From: Linnemannia elongata
Lineage: Eukaryota; Mortierellomycota; Mortierellomycetes; Mortierellales; Mortierellaceae
Length of the DNA: 64,000 nt
Direction of reading: 5' to 3'
NCBI GenBank assembly: GCA_036320915.1
Contig: JAXBDG010000010.1
Coordinates: 62,001-126,000 of the forward strand
The notes under the pieces were generated by a model. The model saw only the letters and a program-made list of their open reading frames with translations, was not told where the DNA came from and did no database searches. Made by a program: the position numbers and the translations under genes. This document shows positions 53,602-64,000 of this stretch, piece by piece (positions within the stretch are counted from its first letter, which is position 1; each line of letters opens with the position of its first letter).

Positions 53602-56600
53602 ATGACTGTTCGTGCTACAGGTAGTACAAGGAGCAAAGCGCGACCCCAGCAATAGTAAGACGGGTTTTCGTCCCCAACCTTTTGAACTAATTCTTCTTTC
53701 TCTGCTGTGTATGCGTTTTGTGTGTGCGCTACGATATTAGCATGGAATGCACCATCGACTTCAGGTAATGCCGTCCAGTCTCACCAGCCTCAGTCTCTAA
53801 GGATAACGTCTTCCTCCTCCCCCCTGGACAAACCACCGCAGAACCAAGTCCAGAACTATCACAATCATCACCATCGACACACCACGAGTTACAGAGGTAT
53901 AACGCAAAAACGAGTGATTATAAAGACTCCATTCCAGAGGCGACAATCTATACGCTTCAGAAAAGAAGAAAGACTTTATTTCTGACATTAATGTTATGTG
54001 TTTTTAATGACCAATTAGCAGAGACAAGTCGCAAGAGGAAGATCTCGCACGAGGAGATGGAAGTTGTTGTGGAAGAGCAGCAACATCAGCCAAGGAAACG
54101 GGACTCCCACACTTTGACAGGATCGGGACAGATGCGCGAATCGATAGATAGCCATATGGACGATTCATACGTCAATCGACCTTCTACACAATCCAAATTT
54201 ACGCCACAAACCGCACCCAGCACTAAACCAACTCGACAATCTGATCCTGCATCGTGGCCACAATCGACCTTTACTCCTTCTGGACCGCCAACTCTCTTGT
54301 CTATTGAGTTATCTTCTCGTCCTTCAAGCGCTAAGTCGCCACCACCTTCATCATTGTTGTCGTCAAAGGATTATGCTTCACAAGATGAATCAGGCGACCA
54401 CCAAAGCGAGAATACTAGCTCGGGCGATGACGATGAAGAGGACGAGGACGAGGAGTCAGATGAGGATGGAGGGTCAGATAAGGACAAAAAGCCGAAGAAG
54501 GACGAAGAGCAGCATAGGGACGAAGAGCTGGATAAGGACAGAGGGTTGGATGGGAACGGACATTCGGACGAAGACCAGATGCGGAGTGCGCCGCTTCAAG
54601 TTCAGAGCGGTCGCAGCGCCGATGGGCGATTCAGCAATGCGACATTAATTGAATATCGAAAATATCAAGTTCATTTCAAAGTAAGTTCATATTTAATTTG
54701 ATTGTGCGTACTTGTGCACATTCATATTCATGATCTACATCCTTTCTGACCATTGAAAACGTTATCGTTCTATAGGAATGGTGCATAAGGAAGAGACATA
54801 CTGACGGGGACAATGTTACCAAAGACAAGTTGTTGGCGTACGCAAAGGAGTTGACGGCGCGGGAGGCGTATGAGGACGAGGCAAACCCACACTTGAGCAT
54901 CAGACCCATTTTCGGGAACTATGGTGTAAACCGACACGGTCGTATTTCTCCTATATCGATGAGGAAGCGCCTTAACGCGATCCAGTTCCTGCACCGGGAG
55001 CAGTGTCAACAAAAAGGGCTGGTGTCGAACTTGGGGCAATAGGTCAAGCGAGCGGTTGGTGCACTATTGCAAAAGTACAGGGAATTGTAAGTGTGTGCCG
55101 CCGCGTCTTATCAGTCTGAATTTTCTTAGCTTTTTATTTGGTTTGAGGGTTTTGATGATCGTGATTCTAACCATTGCCTGCCTTTGATATAATTTCTAGA
55201 CCCGAGGAAATCTTTGCGCCAAAGGCGAGTCCTGCGAAGAAGAAGAGCAATATCGGTCGTTATAGTAGCATAAAGAGCAAAGGTAACGCCCAAATGCATA
55301 GGCAGTATATACGTCCTTCTCGAATGAAATAATTCGCTCCGCGATGGACACGTCTACTCTTTACGAAAAATCATAACCGAGCCTTCTATTGCCCTGACAA
55401 TGGAAATCAATTAGTGCCCGCGACATGTTCGGAGAAAGGTTCAGGCACTGCACTGTCGAGTACGCGAAAGTCGCGGGTGACGCATTCATTATCATCTGCA
55501 GCAACCGCGGCAGGGGCAGTCAGCCGTAGGGGCACCAAGGCCTCCAGACCGAAAGGAGCTTCAGCAACCAACGCGAAACCTACCACCTCGAAATCTGCTC
55601 CTGACATCAGCTCGAACCCTCCGTCGTCTCCAACCTCAAAACCTGCATCGGCTATCAACTCAAACCCCACCTCGACTCCAATATCGAGACCTACTCTGAC
55701 GTCCACCTCAGCGCCTACTAATTCAGCTTTCATCCCCCGACCTGCTCCGGCTCACACTTTAAGAACTACTCCAGCATTCGTCTCAGCGTCGCCTGCCTCT
55801 GCTACAATATCAAAATTGACTACCTCCTCAACCGCCTCAAAACCTACTTCGGCGTCCGCTCCTATCTCAACCTCGACTTCCATCCCAACATCTAGTTCAG
55901 GATGTAAAACAGTAGCAGTATTCTCTGGTTCAGGATCCACTACGACACTGCCATCGGCTCTCCACTCGGACTCAGCAGCCCTCTTAACCCCCCCGGCACC
56001 TAGCTCGGCGCTCAAGTCGGTTTCTAACTCGAATCCGACGAACTGGGCGTCTAACTTGACCTTGAACGTGGCGTCCAACTCGGCTGCGAACTCGAAACAT
56101 ACCCTCGCCTCCGCCCCATCGCACAATGTGTCTGCTCCAATGTCAACTCCCGCATCAACTCCAACGTCGACACCTGTGTCAGCACCTGCATCTAGTCCGT
56201 TGACGTCCAAATCAACCCTGACACAAATCAACTACCAAGGAACTAAAGCCGGACAAGTCCCTGTGGCGAATGCCAAACCCGACAGTGCTTCAGGGGTTGC
56301 AGTGGATGCACGCGATACGTCAGTCCCAGCAGCAGACAACGCACCTCCATACGTGGCTCCTAATGCCAAGACCCTTCTTCGTCACCGTGCTCATCAAGTG
56401 CTTTGGAACGTAAGTCTATGATATAGATGATATGGAGTGAGCGTGAAATTCTTGATTTTTGGCAAGACCCGGCCATTTCTGTTGATAGTTAACTCACAAC
56501 CAGGTTGCGCTTGGTTCGATCAACTTTTTAGGAATGGTGCGTTCGCAAGAAATGCGAGGATGGAGACCTTGTCACCAGTGAGAAGCTCATCAAGTATACA

Positions 56601-59600
56601 ATGGAGCTTACATCTGAGTCGCCGTTCGAGGACAGGGACAGTCCGCATCTCAGCATTCGACCCCTTCTATGCAAGGCAAAACCAGGAATGGAGCGAATCC
56701 GCGCCTCCAGGCGTACGTTGGGACAGTACATGACGTCTGTCCGGGCACTCCACAAGGAGCAGTGTCACAAGAATGGATCTATTCCTTCTAAGGAGATCCT
56801 CGCAGGACGCAGGATTACGAATATTCTGCAGGACTACGAGAACGTGTATGTTATCGAGCATGTGGGTGTGTGTCATGCTGATTTGCGTTGTATATTTGAC
56901 GTGAAGATACTTACATTTGCTTTTTTTTGTAATGCGTGTTCATTAGCCTGAAACGCGACTCTGGCAAGATGACGGGAGCGTCATTCCGCGGGGCTCATTC
57001 GCGGAGTCGTAGTGATGACGACGACGCGTGCGATGATCTGAGCGGCGAGCTGAGCGATGTACAAAGCGATATCCTAAGCGAGAATCTGGGCTATCAAAAT
57101 GACGCTCATGACGACACTCAAGCCTTCCAGGAGGGTTTGGAGGACCAGGAAGAACAGGAGGAGCAAGAGCAACAGGAGAGACAGGAAAAGCAGTACGAAA
57201 CCGAGCGTGTAGGCAGCCGTGCAGGAACCGCCTTGGTCGGACTCAAGAAATCCATGCAGGCACTGTGGACTACAGCCTGGAGAAGTCCATCCATGCATAT
57301 ATGGAGGACTGCACACCAACATCGACTCCGTTTGGCACTGGACTACCTCACTGACTTCAAGCACAACCTATCAAAAGTCCTTCCAACCCACCTCCATCTG
57401 GTCCATGTTTGGTCTGAGAACAACAACAACCAGACTATGTTCACTACCGGGATCGCGATCACAAATACGATCAGGAATGAGCAGGCGGACCACGAGCAGT
57501 ACTCGATATTTCTACGGGAGCAAGAGGTAGAGATGTGTCCCGTGGGCGCTTTTGCTTTCTTTTTGCTCGCACTATGGACCGTAAGTTTTTGCAGGGCAGC
57601 TTGTTGCATTCTTAGTTTTTTATCATGTACGGTATTGAGTTCGTGGTTGAGGCGTCTTGCCTACTTTGTATCTTTGTTTGTGAGATAGGACAAGAGTACT
57701 CACCCTGATTTCCACACCGAGGATTGGCTATCGACAACTTTTGTGTCCATGAAGAGCTCGCCCAGGACGCTGTACGGCGCAAGGCAAGTGATCCAATTCT
57801 TTGGTGAAAATGGGATTCATGTGTCTTTCTCCAAGGCTGATAACCTAATCGAACATTTCTTTGTGCCACTAGTATGCACGGCCTACCAACCAAGTTATTC
57901 TCGGAGAGTGAGTCGGGCTCGTCCCCAGATGCCCTCGACTCGTCATTCAACAGCAGTCCATTGCACCGCTTGACGCCACTATTCCTATCGACGGCTCAAA
58001 GATTGGGATCATACATGTTGACAGCGTCATTCTCAGACAATGCCGCGTTCCAACTTCCCAGGAACAGAGTTCTCCCTCCAGCCGAGCTTCAGCGACAGCT
58101 GTTTCCTTTTATTGAGGATTATTTCCCCGCCAGTGATGACTGGCGGATATGGATCGAAAACATCATGGTGGATCGGCCCCTGGACACCAGTCGACCTGAA
58201 AAGAATCGATCCTACTACCGAGCTAAAGACTTTCACGCGATACGGCTGATGCGAGTCCTTGCTCGCCTTCGCAAGGTTATATTGCAGGACCTTGCTGCCA
58301 TGATGATTTATGAGGGCGACGACGGAGAGTGTCAGTTTCGCGCCGAGTACGAGAGTGCCATCCAGCATCCAGTGTTCACAACGCCCGCCTTCCGGACTTT
58401 TGCTCGAGAGCTTTTCGACGCAATGAGAGCAGATGTCTCGTCTTCGCCTCGGTCGGCCACTGTGAGGGATGACTCGACGGATGTGTTGGTTCTCGATCTT
58501 CAGGTGCATGATATCGTGGAGAAAGCAATGGCTCAGGAACAGACGAGTGCCAGTATCGAGAAGGCTTTGACAAGTCGACCTGCTCATCAGTGGCGCTATG
58601 ATATCCAAGCCTTGCTGTCATCAAGACCCCACTCCCCCGGCTTTATGGGAGCTCAGGTTGCTTATAGGCAGGACGTGGCTGCATCTATTCAACCTGAACT
58701 GGACAGTTTTGACACTACAGAGATGGCACCGGAACAGGAAAGGATGGAGTCACCCTACCGGGAGGAACAACTGGAAAATGAATTTTCGCGACTGCCTTCG
58801 CCTTCGTACGCTTTGCCAGCGGTGTCAAACCAGGACAGCAGCAGAGACGACCTTGACGTTGTTCAGCGGGAGAAGAATGCTCGTAAAGACGACGGGGTAT
58901 TCATGGAGCACGAGTCTACTGACTTGTTCAAGGACAACCAAGTCGATCATCACGGACTTGAAGATTTGGACTTTATCGCAACCGACGCCCTTGAAGCCTG
59001 TGACGACACCAGGATTCAGGAACAAGGTTCTGTGGAACGCGAATTGGAAAGATCCGAGCCGCCTTCGATGGATACTGCCCAACCTCCTATTGTAAACACA
59101 GAGTTTCAAGACGATCCGGCTCGCCATGAACACTCCTGCCTTGGACCGCTCACGAACGACCTCGCTCGAGTCTCGATCAAAGCAAAGGGACACCGACAGC
59201 ACAACACTAACAACAACAACAACAACAACAACAACAGCAACTCTGAGCAGCTTCGACAGGTGATTCAAGCTCTCACTACCAGGATAGCGTCCCTGGAACA
59301 GGAAAAAAAGCAGAGGTTGGAAGTCGCTCGTCGTCCAGGATCGCAGTATGTTCTCCTCCCAACCCCTGAACCGCCCTCGGCCACATCAACCCAGTTTTCT
59401 GTCGACACTGTATTCCAGGACGAGAATAGCAACCGTACCACCGCTATCACCACCGATGAGGTGGGTGGTCATAGACAAGAGAACCAAGCTCTCCGAGACA
59501 AGCTCGCGTATCTGGAGCAGGAGAACAAGGCATTGGCTGAGCGCAGCCTTCAGCTCCGGTGTCGGGACCAATCACATGAAGAGACTCGACCCACCATCGC

Positions 59601-60060
59601 TACTACGACAGCTTCTGCACTTCTCCATCCCGATTCCGCCACCATGGTTCGATTGCATGACGACAAAGCGAGCAGACAGGGCGCAATTATGGATGCTGAC
59701 GAGGATCCAGAAGGGCTTCAACAGGAGATCCTGGATTTACGGGCGCAACTGGCAGCAAGGACACAAGAGAAGAGCACGTCACTAGACTATACGATGATGT
59801 CGATTGAGGCAGCAAAGTTCCTTGATACCACGATGGTACAGATGGAGCAGTCAATGCATGGACTTTGGACGATGATGGCGAATAGGGAGGTGGCGCGGTT
59901 CTCGACAGTACCGACGAAACGTCCGGGACAGAGGCAGCAGCCACAACAACAGCATCAGAAGCAGCAGCAACAGCAATTGACGGATCGGCACCATCGACTG
60001 AGGCTTCGGGTTGATGCTATGAGACGGCGGATCGCGTCCAACGGATTTTATCGTTCATAA
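53602..60060 (+). CDS. Ndc10/Crypton-like recombinase-fold protein with one in-frame stop
   Basis: The exon model is 53602-53654, 53741-53764, 53802-53896, 54019-54680, 54776-55086, 55200-55282, 55415-56409, 56532-56845, 56947-57580, 57689-57783 and 57873-60060: 1,817 codons. All phases agree, but codon 367 (55040-55042) is TAG. Two related domains follow acidic and Ser/Thr/Pro-rich linkers: EWCIRKRHTDGDNVT (exon 5) and EWCVRKKCEDGDLVT (exon 8). Both resemble the core-binding domain of tyrosine recombinases. Residues about 1025-1240 match Ndc10 domain 2 proteins of fungi (FLREQEVEMCPVGAFAFF, LPRNRVLPPAELQRQLFPFIE, RKVILQDLAAMM). The TH-x-x-R catalytic block is not visible, so recombinase activity is unlikely. 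A Gln-rich coiled coil ends the protein. The last intron is GC-AG. Exons 1-3 are uncertain (one intron would be 37 nt). Either a gene killed by one nonsense change or two genes. Confidence 0.6.
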
Positions 60061-60079
60061 GTGAGTCTCTTATCAGTCA

Positions 60080-60085
60080 AATAAA
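60080..60085 (+). terminator. Poly(A) signal of the Ndc10-like gene
   Basis: AATAAA lies 20 bases after the stop codon. Confidence 0.45.
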
Positions 60086-60420
60086 ATGTCATTAGGGTCA
60101 ATTTCGTTGGGACACACGCTATACAGAGTTACTTTCGAAGTGGATGCCCAATTTTCGAGCTTAATATATCCGTAATCGCTTGTCAGAGAGTGAAGGGATC
60201 TTCTTTATTGGATCTCCACGCCAGAAGAAGTCAAAAGAGACCACGGTACAATATCTGTTTCCTAGTGAGTTGGCAACCTCATAGTTTTATTCTGCCGTAC
60301 GGTGACATGCAAGGCGTAAGTAATAGCAGAATCAGTCTGAAAGGGCAAGTTGTGGTGCTCTCTGGCTGTTGATCTCTAGTCTTCGTTATGATTGTATTGT
60401 AGGGGCGCCTCCTGTTGTCT

Positions 60421-60533
60421 TGTGAGCGGTCCAGGGCAGGAGTGTTCATGGTGAGCTGGATCGTCTTGAAACTCTGTGTTTACAATAGGAGGTTGGGCAG
60501 TATCCATCGACAGTGACTCGGACCGTTCCAACT
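60421..60533 (-). pseudogene. Inverted scrap of the Ndc10-like gene
   Basis: Read on -, this segment encodes SMDTAQPPIVNTEFQDDPAH and flanking residues, nearly the same as SMDTAQPPIVNTEFQDDPAR in the intact gene at about 59041-59155 on +. By eye roughly ten bases differ over about 113. Similarity stops abruptly on both sides. It is a recent inverted duplicate of an internal piece, 1.3 kb from its source. Confidence 0.85.
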
Positions 60534-61280
60534 CGCTCGCGCCCATGTCACATAGGAAGAGCAAGACTAAGCTAGAGCCTGGCAACTTGGGACGAAAAAC
60601 TTGGCGACCTGGGGCAAAACGTGGCAGCGGTCTCATGTCAACACGCATTCGAATATACCCTTACCAGGTCCATTCTGAGCAATGACCGTCACTACCAATT
60701 GAATGACTGGTGGCGTCACAGTGTCAGGCTACTACAGGCTTTGGAACATGGCTACTATCTGGGAAGAATATCAAAAATACGAACAGGAGCGACAAAGGCC
60801 GGAAAGAAATCACTGGGTATCCCCAGGAAGTATCAGAAACAACTCAACAACAGAAGGCGAGTCGTGGAGGAGTTCCAATAGCTAGCCGATCAAATAAGAG
60901 CACCGAGCAACAGATAAAAGCCTTAATCACAAAGATGCCATTCAGAAGGTCATATTGGAACTCGATTCAATGTTCAAGATGCATTCATGAACTGATTAAT
61001 TATTACCGAGACCAGAAGGTTGCAAGAGAAGAGGCCGCCTAGTTTCCACCTGACAATGACAATAAAGATTATAAAAGAGATCGAAAGTTATTCTTTTTGG
61101 TAACATAATAAAAAAAACCTGCGGATTAGAGGATCTAAACGGACAACTCACAAAAGGAGAACAATAAGTGCTAATGATATTGGACTTTTGATGCTTGAGC
61201 ATGGGGGCATCGCAGAACCAATTATATCTCAAGAAATACAGGTGAACCTTTGTAGTTGTTAATGCTCATACTGTGCAGAA
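60534..61280. other. Region with weak coding remnants, unassigned
   Basis: Short + frames such as WEEYQKYEQERQRPER near 60760 and HELINYYRDQKVAREEAA ending at 61042 look protein-like but match nothing I can name. They may be further scraps of recombinase-like genes. Confidence 0.3.
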
Positions 61281-61514
61281 CGTGCACCCAACAGCCCAAC
61301 TCTACTTCCCGGCTGAGCCCACTTTCCACTCTACTTGGGAATGCGAGTTAGCGGTCAACTCTTGTCATGATCGATCATGCAAGAGAGATGGGTGAACTGT
61401 TGGCGTAGAGCGATGGAAAAGTCCGATATTCTTTAGCATTGCCATATGAACACACATATACAGCAACGGAATAAAAAGATGGGCTGTTGGGTGCACGGTA
61501 TGTAGAGTTGGGCT
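61281..61514. mobile_element. Possible small inverted-repeat element
   Basis: CGTGCACCCAACAGCCC at 61281-61297 has its exact reverse complement at 61481-61497. The next part of the left arm (AGCCCAACTCTAC, 61293-61305) has its reverse complement at 61502-61514. The arms enclose about 180 bases without coding capacity, like a miniature inverted-repeat element or a decayed one. No target-site duplication was confirmed. Confidence 0.5.
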
Positions 61515-63978
61515 ATGGGTACATGGCATCCTCGTCGTGCACTTTGAGCTACATTTATGCCTCTTAAAGCACGATGCACTTCATATGTATTTGAATACAA
61601 TTCTTGAATTACATTAAACCCTTTGACCCTTGCCAAAACATGTTGCCTCTGCCCCTCTCAATTGCCCTTGAATTGTCTCGTCTTTGGAAAGGTCATTTCG
61701 TCCTCCTCTCACCTCTTGATTCACAACAAGTAGACAGGCACGATAGGATATCATCCATCTCTGCGGCGCGCGTGGGGGCTCTGGTTTAAAGTAGGAGGTG
61801 ATGAAAGTGAGCTTGAGTTCGGAGCGGTAGACGAGGCCATTATCTTCTGATGTACTGCATGGTCCTACGGAGATCTTGTTGACGTTGGGGAAGCCGGTTG
61901 TTGATGACTATTAGATGAAGGAGATGGAGAAGAATGCAATGCCAGCAGCGTATTTGGGCTTTGAGAGTGTGCGCTTCAACCTCACCGTGGAGGTGACGTC
62001 TTGGGTAGGAATGGTGGCAAGGTTGTGGCCAGGAGACTTGAAGGTAGGGGGAATGTAGGGGTAACTGCTTCATTTCCATCCGTAACACTAACCCTCTGCT
62101 CCGCTGTCGTTGGAAGTAATGACCAGGCGCTTTTCAACAGTTGGTTGGATGATTGATAAGAGTTCTCCAAGCTTGGCGACATACCTTCCACACTCTCAAT
62201 TGCCTGCCTCTAAGGGAAAGAGCAAAAAAGAGTAACAAAGAACGAGAAAGACGGAGGAGGAATGGAAAAGCTAAAACTGGCGGAGAACTTAGACACTCAC
62301 TGGAGTCGTTACTGATCGAGCCAGTCTTCAGTGGCTCTTATACCAAGGTCGACCACTGATTGAGAATTAGGGCGGCTGAATTGGGTGCTGACATGGTGGC
62401 CTCCTTTGCATAGGTATGGACCATGGTATGTGTGCACACTTTACAAAATGCTTTTTTTTGCTCCTCGATACATTCGACAAAGACTCCCGTCTTTGTACGT
62501 TCTCTCCTCGTGCCATTCATTCGTTTGTTTTATCCAAATCTGCCAGAATGTAGATGCATGGTGATATCGGGGTTCATGAACATGGAGAGCAAAGGCATGC
62601 AGTAGCAGCGAAATGAAAACAATGGACTCAAAGAAACAGAATTTGAGCCGGGTAAAATCATCTCAATAAATTAAGTTGGGTAGCCTGTACTTCAGCGCGG
62701 ATGAGTAAGTTTCTGAAAGTACTTTAATGCTTCCTGCACCCTTCGATACTATTCAATGCACTCTTTTGTGTGGTATCGCTGGTATCGGATTTACAGGACT
62801 TGGGATAGAGACAATTCAAGACTAGCGCCTAGTTGCCTAGTTGATCTCCCTACTCTTTGAGATCTGCCAGCAAGAAATTCTTGCTGCCAATATCCTCGCG
62901 AAGAGATTTATTAGAGGTTTTGACACCTTTTTACGACTTTAAACTTCCCCGACGGGAAAAGAAGTGAAAAATGGAGCACAACTTAGAAACCTGCACTGCT
63001 GCATCACTAAAAAAACACATGATCGTCAACGTTGGGAAAAGGCCCAAGCCCCCAAACTCTGATCCTACTATCATTTCTATCTCTCATTCTATTTGACCCA
63101 GGTAACGAAAAGAGGGTCCTAGATTAGAGGACATGGTCATACGTTACTAGCTGGGTCTACTCACTGGGGACAACTGGAGTCAATTATGGACTACCTTTTA
63201 CCTGCGACATTGATTTCGCATGATCAATCTCCTGGGGCGGATGTCTTCTACATTCTATATCAGCCCATTCCTGTCCAATCTTCTTTGTTCACTCTTTATT
63301 AGTCAGGTTTTTGTCCACCAAAGACGAGGATGGACACAGTATATACTAGACTGGGTACCACCTGCACCTGGAATGTGCAAGGTAGGTTATCTTGGAGACC
63401 CTTTATCCAGTTTGATCAGCCCCACCCCGGTCATGCTAGATAACTTCCAGCGCACGACATTTTGAACTATTGCCAAGCTAAGCAAAAAATCATTCACTCA
63501 CCCAAACCCTACTCTCCTTTTGCCGATCTTTTTTTTTAACAATGCATCATTGGGGATGTGAGATGACAATAGGATGAAACAGGGTGCTCCCATTTGTGAG
63601 GTGTCGGGTTTTCTTCCTAATGCATTTTGACAATTATTATTATTTTTTTTTTTCCTTAGTATTGCCGTTTTGACCAACTTCCTCTTTGTGACCTCCCCTA
63701 CAGAGAAAATAATAGCGCACAGTACTCTCACCCTTCATTGAGTTCCTTTTTTCCCTTGACGCTATTTCTCCTCGGACTTTACTTCCTGATCATTATTTTG
63801 TTTCCTTTAGGTTTTTGGCGGCCTCTCATTCAGCCATTTCAAGTAGCCCTTGGTGTAATTCCTTAGGTCGTGTTTCTCTGACTTCGAAATCTTTTTTCTT
63901 CTCTCGATCCATTGAGCAGCCTACTCAGCGGTCAGCCTGCCTGCTTGCCTGTATGCCTTGCATGACGACAAAAGCCTA
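61515..63978. other. Right-hand 2.5 kb without a recognisable gene
   Basis: Compared with the left part this sequence has fewer homopolymers but no long open frame. One + segment at about 61857-62050 reads like decayed coding sequence (GPTEILLTLGKPVVDDY, a stop, then AYLGFESVRFNLTVEVTSW and WPGDLK before a donor-like GTAGGG). I cannot assign a family. Nothing else stands out. Confidence 0.4.
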
Positions 63979-64000
63979 GCGGAGAGAGAGAGAGAGAGAG
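63979..64000. repeat. (GA)n microsatellite at the right edge
   Basis: A GA run of about ten units reaches the end of the window and may continue. Confidence 0.9.

Noticed and set aside
55752..56231. 159-codon - open frame rich in Val/Asp/Glu
   Set aside because: Antisense of the Ser/Thr/Pro repeat linker of the Ndc10-like gene.
57689..57973. Exon 10 of the Ndc10-like gene read straight through to a stop
   Set aside because: It loses the conserved LPR...LQD block. The GC-AG intron keeps the frame and has donor, branch and acceptor signals. Kept as an alternative in the findings.

Overview
The window looks like nuclear DNA from a filamentous fungus, most likely an early-diverging one (Mucoromycota, probably Mortierellomycotina). 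The evidence is a fungal type IIIA plasma-membrane H+-ATPase, a Fus3/Kss1/Pmk1-type MAP kinase, a Sec4/Rab8-type GTPase, and genes split by many short introns (mostly GT-AG, at least two GC-AG) with pyrimidine-rich leaders. The lineage call is inference from gene style and family content; no species marker was identified. Exon models below were built by hand from splice consensus, reading-frame phase and family similarity. Each multi-exon model given with exact junctions sums to a whole number of codons.

Layout. 1-3545 (-): UTP22, running off the left edge. 3546-12882: a 9.3-kb stretch with no supportable gene. 12883-15996 (+): PMA1. 16371-19641 (-): HOP2, then a GNAT acetyltransferase. 20244-23094 (+): poly(A) polymerase. 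23806-25989 (-): a kinase-like domain fused to phytochelatin synthase, divergent from VPS20 (26241-27347, +). 27944-31713 (+): a large polytopic membrane protein of unknown family, convergent with a UPF0598 mitochondrial-type protein (31849-32709, -). 34265-36662 (+): Fus3-type MAPK. 39625-41513 (+): Sec4/Rab8-like GTPase. 42827-44167 (-): ribosomal protein uL15. 45393-48048 (+): S41-family protease-like protein, convergent with a GT61-like glycosyltransferase (48755-51277, -). From 51.5 kb to the end the window changes character: a decayed and a nearly intact Ndc10/Crypton-like recombinase-fold gene, an inverted scrap of that gene, a small inverted-repeat element and about 3.5 kb without recognisable genes. 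This part looks like a mobile-element-derived island.

Most genes are housekeeping: ribosome assembly, proton pumping, mRNA polyadenylation, ESCRT-III, exocytosis, translation and mating/filamentation signalling. They share no single pathway. The two most unusual loci are the kinase-like/phytochelatin synthase fusion, which has the full Cys-His-Asp catalytic triad and a cysteine-rich metal-binding-like tail, and the Ndc10-like gene, which carries two tandem copies of a DNA-binding-like domain and one in-frame stop between them. Very long poly(T) tracts in introns, close to 3' splice sites, are another recurring feature.
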